From contig NZ_JACXBW010000007.1 of assembly GCF_014712225.1 (NCBI RefSeq), positions 1 to 64,000 on the forward strand: a DNA stretch of 64,000 nt. The letters run 5' to 3'. The stretch is from Pseudarthrobacter sulfonivorans (GTDB taxonomy: Bacteria > Actinomycetota > Actinomycetes > Actinomycetales > Micrococcaceae). This document shows positions 26,301 through 33,026 of this stretch, in pieces (position 1 is the first letter of the stretch; the number at the start of each line of letters is the position of its first letter). The notes beneath the pieces are model-generated. The model had not been told where the DNA came from, ran no database searches, and worked only from the letters and a program-made list of their open reading frames with translations. The position numbers were made by a program, and so were the translations under genes.

Positions 26301-28374
26301 TCTGGAGACGGGCAGACACCTGGAGATGGCAGACCGGGCATCTGTACCGAGGGAACACGACCTGTGGGTCACCACACGCTTAGTTAAGGCCCGGTGGCTG
26401 GACCGCACAGGCCGCCAACCTGAAGCCACCAGCATATTGGACGAGCTCGTGGTCGAACTCGACCGACAGCCCCGAGGGCCCGCTGTGCTGGCCCGTGTCG
26501 CTGTGGAAGGGCTCGCAAGTCATGTTGATGACCGGGAACCTTACCTACGATTGCTGGCGCAGGCCGTCTCAAGCTTCCACCCGCCGGACGCTGCCCTCGC
26601 TGCCCTCGAGGGTATTGACCGTTGCGCGCCGGTCCACGCCACTCCCCAGCACGTGACAGGCCCGCTCGTGCGACTGCTGAGCGAGCCACATCAGCCGTAC
26701 GCAGCGGAGGACGAGACCTTGCGTTCTCTCCGGCGTGTCGAGCTGGCCCGGGTGCTAGGACACTCAGACACGGCGGCACGCTGGCTCAAAAGCGCCGTCA
26801 CGTCCTCGGCTAAGTTTGACTCCGGCTCGCTGATCATCCTCCGCACCCTCGAAACGGCGGCTCGGCTCCGCCTGACTGTGGGAGAAATGGAGGCCTTGGC
26901 ATTCAATTTTGTCCAGCGTCGCAGCAGCCACCCTGCCGTGGCACTCGACGCGCTGATCGCCTGGGCCACTGCAAGCCACGACATGACGTGGGTGCGGCAC
27001 ATCGACGAAATGTTCGACATGCTGGAGCGCACCGGCGGACCATCCCGGCGTAATGCCGAGGTCATGATGCTACGACTTGAGGCAGCAAAGAACGGCCGTA
27101 TTCCGGGCAATCACGACGAGCTCAACAAACTCGTTTACCGGATCTACCAGACACTCGGCGATAGGGCCGCACTGCTTGACCTAGATCGCTTGCCACATTC
27201 GGCTCCAGCGCCAAGTGTCCCTGAGATACCATCCAATCCATGGCGGACGAGGCCGCCGATAGTCGACGTCCGGGTTTCCGACGAAGACCGGATGCTCACG
27301 GTGGAAACCGGAACCGTGATCTGGCAGGAACCCAGCGAGCTAGTGACAGAGCGGAAGCAAGCGGGTAGCTCTTGGTTGCTTTCTGATGACACGCACCTGC
27401 TCAATGCACTGCGGCGATCATTGGACCGGGCAGCGGCAGAGCCAGGGGACATAAGACTACGGATCATGTCCCCGCAGCTCGCCGAACTGCCCTGGGAGCT
27501 AGCCTGGCCACCCAACCGGGAGAGGATAGTTTTTCGCGCTTCACCTGATGGCGGCGTACGCCGCGTGATGCGTGTCCAGCGCGCGCTTTCCCACGCCGGA
27601 TACCACGTACTGGCTGACGGCGTTATGGGTCCACAGTCCGAGCAGGCGATCCGCGCCTATCAACAGACACACCGCAACGAAGCGTCAGACGACATCGAGT
27701 CGTCCATTTGGGAAGCGACGCGGGAACGCCAGACCGCCGTGGTACTCGAATTAAGCCATCAAGTGCAGGTCAAGAAGCGTATGACGCGAACTACTGACGT
27801 GGTTAGCGACTACGAGCTGGCCGGATTCGAGACCGTCGTCGTCGAGGACCCCACCAGCCAAGAGCTCTCGCAACTGAAATACCCGTGCTCACTCGTCCAC
27901 GTGCAGGCATCCCTGGAGTCACGGGGCGACTCAGTCTTTCTATCGTTCGACAGCGGTCGAACACTCCGCAATTCCAGCGAGTATGGGCTGGAGGTGCTCT
28001 CCGTCACGGCTCTGCACGACATCCTGATGCGGCTCACCACCGGACTTGGACCGATCGTAGTGCTCGAGGCCGTCGCCACAGAAAGCCGACTGGAAATAAT
28101 GCGTCAAGTCCTGCTGCGCAATCTGTTCGCATCTCAGTTGTTTGACCTTGGATATGCCTCCGCGGTACTCGCGATCGGACCGATCCCCTACGAAGCTCAG
28201 GGCTTGTCAACGCACCTGATCGCGCCGGGATTGTTTGGTACCGCACCCGGGATCGGCGACATAGGCGATCTGTACCGGCAAATCCGACAAAGTCACTGGT
28301 ATCCGATCCTAGACGATCACCGCACGGTTCCAGCGTTATTCGCCGACGAACCCGCCGCGGTCCGGCTCCGATGA
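23341..28374 (+). CDS. Giant STAND NTPase with helical repeats and a degenerate CHAT-like C-terminus
   Basis: A 1677-residue protein, not matched as a whole. Residues 1-200 are helical with winged-helix-like patches. A P-loop MGGMGKTMM (about 224-230) and Walker B VVFMFDTLEV (about 346) define a STAND NTPase. Residues about 650-1300 are alanine/leucine-rich helical repeats of TPR type, a likely sensor. Residues about 1300-1677 resemble CHAT (LAELPWELAW near 1383), but the expected His motif reads LVHVQASLE (about 1517) and the Cys motif VVLEAVATE (about 1575), so it looks inactive. A peptidoglycan-binding_1-like motif (VQRALSHAGYHVLADGVMG onward, 1411-1446) is embedded in it. Probable sensor partner of the preceding protease. 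Confidence 0.75.
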   Translation: MGAYSPEEIVARLQAGEDPAALTATLVPANIRAALRYAAPLRWLTVELWETFVRGHAPTVSLDELRERDLVQELPREPGRYVMDDETRATYLAQWDPGELQSYSAGLAKAFPDDGRERLYHLLFADMDAAVPLLEELLKAAEAHFDLVAARNLLDLFERPDRRQVVDANMAALIAGWRAQIDTRAAWSTDYFRSAGFLDRTVYHNLLEELLAGKKFRALQLVAMGGMGKTMMIRSFLARRCIPARIFVARIDFDEINPVIATKHPWLIRIALAQQLNEQSPDRYFESMLTDWRRMLPALYTDVGRETSAALRELTTLGETLWPAQEVSARYEDAMKRLGRAGSPVVFMFDTLEVPVLRSDLDASSLVDTLLEIYRGPGDARLLLAGRYDISERIDGHALPGTLHTVQLEPFTEDEARTYLAKVRGIDRPEIIDAILAKRDLMPFTLALYGDLACLGPELTAADVESFDDPKQQYLIERVLERIDDKAVLYALRYGVVARRLDKRFLEKVLMPYIEQALLGKHIDDNPELDPHDRLRARFRIEEASSGPADSNELWLRLASYASNQSWISSVQDVGEFLSFHPNVREPMRLVLERQEVLRGLHERAFLYFRSLMAEQPHRLVQWAEEAAYHVFQARGPGGEQGWHELLAEVERVAGPAARGDLAAALTADTDLTSMRTTDAGLAMDLGQQAGRWFEGQRVMSAETLAEAHLEVALALLRAPGYFADLAWSLIEGRLSTVKSMEQLASRSLVDPQRRAAVQLALHARDGNRNALDSALVVLGQAEDSVVLEALEGVVLSYAGSIGTTRLAALAHRPTPTPDVEAQLRMLLASLFLAEGDATAAEIQASHAAAILGEDELTDFRVWLALTRGAPTEAGRLLAAQPASIRVVVQQGRAALLAQQPESALEASRRLTVLGNKQYGSTVQSEAATAAAVAELQGRVSAAWGDTDDAVRLLDEAASRWRDAGDLFREADARATTARILLDAGRVLETGRHLEMADRASVPREHDLWVTTRLVKARWLDRTGRQPEATSILDELVVELDRQPRGPAVLARVAVEGLASHVDDREPYLRLLAQAVSSFHPPDAALAALEGIDRCAPVHATPQHVTGPLVRLLSEPHQPYAAEDETLRSLRRVELARVLGHSDTAARWLKSAVTSSAKFDSGSLIILRTLETAARLRLTVGEMEALAFNFVQRRSSHPAVALDALIAWATASHDMTWVRHIDEMFDMLERTGGPSRRNAEVMMLRLEAAKNGRIPGNHDELNKLVYRIYQTLGDRAALLDLDRLPHSAPAPSVPEIPSNPWRTRPPIVDVRVSDEDRMLTVETGTVIWQEPSELVTERKQAGSSWLLSDDTHLLNALRRSLDRAAAEPGDIRLRIMSPQLAELPWELAWPPNRERIVFRASPDGGVRRVMRVQRALSHAGYHVLADGVMGPQSEQAIRAYQQTHRNEASDDIESSIWEATRERQTAVVLELSHQVQVKKRMTRTTDVVSDYELAGFETVVVEDPTSQELSQLKYPCSLVHVQASLESRGDSVFLSFDSGRTLRNSSEYGLEVLSVTALHDILMRLTTGLGPIVVLEAVATESRLEIMRQVLLRNLFASQLFDLGYASAVLAIGPIPYEAQGLSTHLIAPGLFGTAPGIGDIGDLYRQIRQSHWYPILDDHRTVPALFADEPAAVRLR

Positions 28375-29684
28375 GTACCCAGGCCGAAAGAAGACAGGCC
28401 GAGCTCCGCGCCAAGATCGGGCTGCTCCACGGAGAGCTCGAGTTCTGGCAAGGGCTGTCTTCAAACGGCGGAGTGCTCGAGAAGCACCACTCTCAGCTCT
28501 TGCGGCTGGGCCACATGCTGGATTCGGCACTCACTAAGCTCGATGGTCAGTGTGACGCCGTTGAGTCTTGGGCTTCAATGACCGAAATTCTGCTCGGCAT
28601 CCACCACGTCTGGGACTTCTTCCGCTCCAAACTCGCGCTGCGTTTGGTTGACCGGTTCCAGGCTCCACTGATTGCGGCCGACGAATTGGCGTGGGCCTGC
28701 GTCAGCCCGTTGCACAATGCGGCAGTGGCCGCGCGCAAGGTGTCGGCTGACGACGTCCGTCAACCACCGCTGGTCTACTTTGACTCCAGCGGCTCACCCT
28801 TCGCATTGGGACGGCGCCATGCCTACCGGAACCTCCTGCCAGCGAGGTGGTTAAGCGACGTACCCGGCGAACTGGTCAAACAGCTCCCGGTCCCGGTGAT
28901 AGGCATTCCATGGCATCAGCAGGCACATCTGCTCGAGACTGCGATCATTGCTCACGAAGCCGCGCATATTGCAGACGACGACCTCCGCCTGACCGAAGCC
29001 GTCCTTCCTCTGCTCGACGAAAAGCAAGCGATGAAGGACAGTTTGGCGGACTGGACAGTGTGGTTCCCTGAAGTTCTGGCCGACGTGCTCGCAGCGGTTT
29101 GGCTGGGCCCCGCCTACGGGCAAGCACTGGCTGATTTGATTACGGCGTTACCGCCGCACTCTGACCCACAGTATCCGCCCGTCGGCATCCGTCTGCAGAT
29201 CGTCGCCGAGACACTGCAACAGTTCGATCACCCTGCATCCCCGTTCCTAACCGAGGCAGAGCCGATCCTGGCGCAGGCTGTCACGGCAGTGGTGACGACG
29301 ATCGTGACGACGCCATTGGGGATACTTGGTGATGCGCCGCTGAGTCGGTTCGAGCCTTTCACCGCTGCCCGACAAGAGCAGGCCGATGCTGATGCCGGGC
29401 GACTCCGCTACGGTGTGGAACCTGTCAGCACAGATTCGCGTCTGCTGATCGCTGCAGGCATCCAGGCATTCGTCGACGAGCCGGAACTGTTCGTCCAAAA
29501 AGGGACAGCCTCGTTCGTGTTTACCCGGATCAAAAACATCCGTGATGCAGGAATACGCGGCGCAGATGGGGAGGCGGTGCCAACAAAGGAGCTTGAATCG
29601 CATGACCATCGACTGGGCGATGATCTGTTCCGGTTACTGGCTCAGGCGCGCACCCGTACCGCAGGGTCACCGAGCACCACATAG
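28371..29684 (+). CDS. Putative zinc metallopeptidase (HEAAH)
   Basis: A 437-residue protein, family not recognised. HEAAH at residues 195-199 (IIAHEAAHIADDD) is a zinc-binding HExxH motif. A downstream Glu234 in PEVLADV, 35 residues later, is well placed as third ligand (gluzincin-like ExxAD). The N-terminal 100 residues are helical. No signal peptide is visible, so it probably acts in the cytoplasm. The start overlaps the stop of the STAND gene (ATGA), which couples the two and makes a three-gene operon with the CHAT protease. The 3' end overlaps the convergent gene by 43 bases. Confidence 0.65.
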   Translation: MSTQAERRQAELRAKIGLLHGELEFWQGLSSNGGVLEKHHSQLLRLGHMLDSALTKLDGQCDAVESWASMTEILLGIHHVWDFFRSKLALRLVDRFQAPLIAADELAWACVSPLHNAAVAARKVSADDVRQPPLVYFDSSGSPFALGRRHAYRNLLPARWLSDVPGELVKQLPVPVIGIPWHQQAHLLETAIIAHEAAHIADDDLRLTEAVLPLLDEKQAMKDSLADWTVWFPEVLADVLAAVWLGPAYGQALADLITALPPHSDPQYPPVGIRLQIVAETLQQFDHPASPFLTEAEPILAQAVTAVVTTIVTTPLGILGDAPLSRFEPFTAARQEQADADAGRLRYGVEPVSTDSRLLIAAGIQAFVDEPELFVQKGTASFVFTRIKNIRDAGIRGADGEAVPTKELESHDHRLGDDLFRLLAQARTRTAGSPSTT

Positions 29685-31024
29685 TTCTGCACGTCGGTCC
29701 GTTCCATCCACAGCTCAAGCAGTCTTCGCCGACCACCGGCGCCGGCAGACATGTCGTGGGTGACGCGATTCAACTGCCGCGTGAGGGTAGCCGACAAGAC
29801 GGCGTAAGCATCGTTAAACATCCGCATTGAATGGCCCACCGGTACACCGCACATGATCTGGGCGAAAGCGTCCTCGAATCGCTGCTGGCTGCCGCCCGCG
29901 CTCACAATCGAGTAGCCCCAAGCCCGTTCGACATGGCCGATGACCGCTAGAGCACCCCCGTTTGGGTGTGCCAGCAACCGCTGAGGAAGGTGCGCCACAA
30001 ATGGTTCATCGGCGATTTGTCGCGCTGGTTGTCCTCGCACGGGGAAGTCGTCGATCATGGGTGTCCCGGCACTGTAGCAGGCGAAAAGAAAAGCGACCAT
30101 CCCGTGGACCTGTGCCCCCGAGATATCCGTCCCGGCCACGGTCACGTCGATCCCGACCGGGCCGCGATTCCAGTCCTGTGTTACCAGTGCACCATGCCGG
30201 AGTCGCTGCTCAGGGTCGTCCGCTGCCAAACCGCCCAGGCCGTGGCTGGCAGTTACGAGCAGACTGGGACGTCTGGCGGCGGCGCTGTTGCCAGCGAGTA
30301 GTTCCAGCAGACCTGCTTTGGTTGCCTGTTCCCCGATCAAAGCAGCGGAACGAAAGCCGTGACGTTCGGCTAGACCACGTTGGTCCGCACCGTCCGGCAC
30401 CAGAGGGCCCAACAAATGATCGGCGCTTAGCTTTGTTGCGCGGTCCCAAGGGTGGCGCGTTCCCCAGTACGCCACAACTTTCTCTCTGGCTGGTGCGAAT
30501 GTCTCGGAGTCGACAACGCTGTTCGCGTACTGTCGATACTCCTTCGGAGTATCGAACGCAACCCGGCCCACGGCATATTCGATGTCCAACATGTACTGAA
30601 ACTCAAACGGTATCCGCGCCGGCGAACCGACGAGCAGGATGTAGTAGCCGACCCTACTCGGATCAATGGCGCCTGGGTTCACGCCCTGTCGGGCGAGCCA
30701 GTCAACCATTTCTTCGCCAGGAAAGTACTCATGCCTGTGGTGGCAATCCTCCTCGACTTGGTCTCGCCGGTGCTGGACCAATGGCTCAAGGGCCTGACGG
30801 ACCTCGTCAGACTCATCATGTGCAAAAACTATGCTCCATCCTGCGTGGCTGACATCGGTTGGTACAACTTGCCACGGCAGTGCTTTACTCGGCTTCGTTC
30901 CGAGCCTCTGTCTCAGACCCCCACCGTGTCCTTCGGCGTCGACGATTAGGTCGGTCAACTCGTCTTCGGAGATCTCGATCAACGGCTTCCCTGTGTGCGC
31001 ATCGATGCCGTTCGAAACGATCAT
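29642..31024 (-). CDS. C25/gingipain-like caspase-fold peptidase
   Basis: A 460-residue protein starting at ATG 31024 (AGGGAA upstream). It has the layout of the C25 clan CD domain: LLVTASHGLGG with catalytic His261, then MVAFLFACYSAGTP with Cys316, a later GGALAVIGHVERAWG and the terminal NYVVLGDPAVRVRA, the usual end of gingipain-type domains. No signal peptide is visible. It is on the opposite strand from the rest of the cargo, divergent from the papain-like gene with 105 bases between starts. This is a second caspase-fold enzyme within 10 kb of the CHAT protease. The active-site assignment is by motif only. Confidence 0.75.
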   Translation of the reverse strand: MIVSNGIDAHTGKPLIEISEDELTDLIVDAEGHGGGLRQRLGTKPSKALPWQVVPTDVSHAGWSIVFAHDESDEVRQALEPLVQHRRDQVEEDCHHRHEYFPGEEMVDWLARQGVNPGAIDPSRVGYYILLVGSPARIPFEFQYMLDIEYAVGRVAFDTPKEYRQYANSVVDSETFAPAREKVVAYWGTRHPWDRATKLSADHLLGPLVPDGADQRGLAERHGFRSAALIGEQATKAGLLELLAGNSAAARRPSLLVTASHGLGGLAADDPEQRLRHGALVTQDWNRGPVGIDVTVAGTDISGAQVHGMVAFLFACYSAGTPMIDDFPVRGQPARQIADEPFVAHLPQRLLAHPNGGALAVIGHVERAWGYSIVSAGGSQQRFEDAFAQIMCGVPVGHSMRMFNDAYAVLSATLTRQLNRVTHDMSAGAGGRRRLLELWMERTDVQNYVVLGDPAVRVRA

Positions 31025-31129
31025 TGTTTCCCTGCCCATCTGACGCGAACAACCCTTAAGCCTGTACGCCGGGTCCCTACGATGCAATCATTATTGAGCA
31101 CCGGACAACAGATAGCGAGGGGCGTTCGA

Positions 31130-32119
31130 ATGAACGATGAGATCGAGATTCGTCGCGGCGACGTGTTGCTCTTCCACGGCACAGACTTTATCTCCTGGGC
31201 CATTCGAACGTTCGACGGAACAGACGTGAACCATGCCGCGATCGCGCTAGATGAAGCAACTCTAATGGAGGCAGCGGCACGGGGACTTCGCCTTGCGACG
31301 ATTGAGGCTGAAGTGTCCGGAAGCCGGTATGTCCGAGTCAGGCGCCACACGGAAGACGACCTGGCATCCGTGGTCGCGACGGCAGCGAGCCACGTAAAAC
31401 GACGCGCGCCCTATGCCTATCAACAGATCGTCATGCTGGCATTGCTGGCCGCGACCCGAACCATCCCGCTCGGAGGGACCGGACGACGGATGGTGCGTTC
31501 CATACTCGATCACGCCGCTGCAGCACTGAATGCCTTCGTCGACCGTGACGGCATCCGCAGCATGATCTGCTCCGAATTCGTATACCGTGCCTTCGCAGAG
31601 GCGCCCTCCGACCCCGCCGAGCGGTTCCGGTTACTGATCCACTCGGGTGACATCGCCTTCGGCGAGGTTGAACCATGCCTCGCAGAATGGGCTTTACAAC
31701 AGAGCGCTGAGACCTACGAAGCGGCTTTTCGCATCCCTGTAAGCTTTGACGTCACAGCCGCCCAACCCGACGAAGCTGGCAAAGCTGCAGAGGAGGAACT
31801 GGCGCCACTAATTGTCGCGTGGGCGGAAGACCACAACCTGGTCACCGAAGACATGCCCCCAGCACCGCCCCCATCATTCGAGGTCGAAGAGTCGGATGAG
31901 CCCACCGACGAAGAGATGCTGGCCTCGCTGGTGTCATTCAGTACGGCCCTACTCGATGACTCAGAGTTTGGCATCGGCACCACATTGGGTGTGGCCGCAG
32001 CACGCGGCGCAATCCAAGGCCTGCTGACGCCAGCGATCGAGGCGAACTTTGTTACCCCGGGCGACCTTTTAAAATCACCGACCTTAGTGGACATTGGTCG
32101 CATCGACGGCCTTGGATGA
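31130..32119 (+). CDS. YiiX/NlpC-P60-like permuted papain-fold protein
   Basis: A 329-residue protein. RRGDVLLFHGTDFISW leads into NHAAI with the candidate catalytic His35; the candidate Cys147 lies in MICSEFVYRAF. His before Cys is the circularly permuted order of the YiiX/NlpC-P60 superfamily, whose members include amidases, peptidases and acyltransferases. A C-terminal extension of about 150 residues is acidic and of unknown function. GAGGGG supports ATG at 31130 over ATG 31082. It diverges from the C25-like gene and is followed by a dead transposase that separates it from the toxin genes. Confidence 0.7.
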   Translation: MNDEIEIRRGDVLLFHGTDFISWAIRTFDGTDVNHAAIALDEATLMEAAARGLRLATIEAEVSGSRYVRVRRHTEDDLASVVATAASHVKRRAPYAYQQIVMLALLAATRTIPLGGTGRRMVRSILDHAAAALNAFVDRDGIRSMICSEFVYRAFAEAPSDPAERFRLLIHSGDIAFGEVEPCLAEWALQQSAETYEAAFRIPVSFDVTAAQPDEAGKAAEEELAPLIVAWAEDHNLVTEDMPPAPPPSFEVEESDEPTDEEMLASLVSFSTALLDDSEFGIGTTLGVAAARGAIQGLLTPAIEANFVTPGDLLKSPTLVDIGRIDGLG

Positions 32120-32700
32120 TCCGGAGCCGGGTAAGCGTCAGTTTCTCCTGCTCGCACCAACGGATCATCCCCCAGTTATGAACTCGTAACCGTTCGGTGG
32201 CTTCCTTGAACGCGGCGTACATCCCATATCTGAGCTTTGTTCTGCACCGACAAGGCCTCCGTCCAGCCCGCCGCGACGTCAGTGATACCCATGGTGAAAC
32301 GGAACACGCAGTGGGAATCGCCGCACTCATGACCGAGCAGGTCGATCTCCACGAATCCGGGTCTGGCACCTCCCATTCGACCCAGGTCCGCGTGGGGATG
32401 GAGTCCTTCAGCAACGTTCCCGCTTGGTCTGGGACCGGCCTCGCGGATCAGGTTTGGCCCCGCACGCACTGAGTCGCCGGTCAGTCGTCGCCAAGGCGAT
32501 CCGCAGAAGCAACGCCGCCGCGTGTCCTCGATCTGAAGCTTCTCGAACCGGCGCAGGCGCGGGACTAGGTCAGGCCCAATAGAACCGCAGCGCGTCGACG
32601 AGTCGTCATACACCAGTGACTTCGGCCGGGGGAGGTCGGACAACCTTGATCGTCAGGACCAGACCCAGCGCCTTATGGGCATGATTACGGTGCCAGCCCC
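32120..32700 (-). pseudogene. Remnant of a DDE integrase-type transposase
   Basis: The minus strand keeps RPGFVEIDLLGHECGD followed by FTMGITDVAAGWTEALSVQNKAQIW, the start of a DDE/integrase core domain as found in a widespread transposase family (consensus EIDLVxH...TDVATGWTE...NKAQ). Downstream, in another frame, MIRWCEQEKLTLTRLR corresponds to the later YCAQEQITFTR region. The intervening catalytic Asp region is gone. No terminal repeats were found. It sits between the papain-like gene and the toxin genes. Confidence 0.75.
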
Positions 32701-33026
32701 GTCGCTGTGCACATCTGATCCTGGGATCCCGCCTTTCCGGTCTTGGAAGCACGGCGGTATCCGGAACCGGAACCTTTATGCCAAGACTCCGGTTAACTCA
32801 TCGTGAGCTCCATACCAACTGCCTACTACCGCCAGCGAACCGGCCAGCCGGTGACACGCTCTACGCGTGCATCACAAGGATTCTTTGATACCACTGCACA
32901 CGCTCATCTTCCATGAGTCACCGTGGGCCTTCCGCTCTTCGCCGAGAAGGAGGACACTGAAGAGGTTCCTATAGTTCGATACTTCTGTTCACTCGATACC
33001 CTTAGCCTTTGGAATGGGGGACTGGC
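32701..33026. other. Intergenic region before the Tc-toxin-like genes
   Basis: About 330 bases with no gene. It probably includes lost transposase sequence on the left and the promoter of the Tc-like genes on the right. GATACT at 32978-32983 is a possible -10 box. Confidence 0.35.

Noticed and set aside
27571..27680. The peptidoglycan-binding-like motif as evidence that the giant STAND protein is a cell-wall enzyme
   Set aside because: The protein has no signal peptide and no hydrolase domain; the motif sits inside a cytoplasmic NTPase protein.
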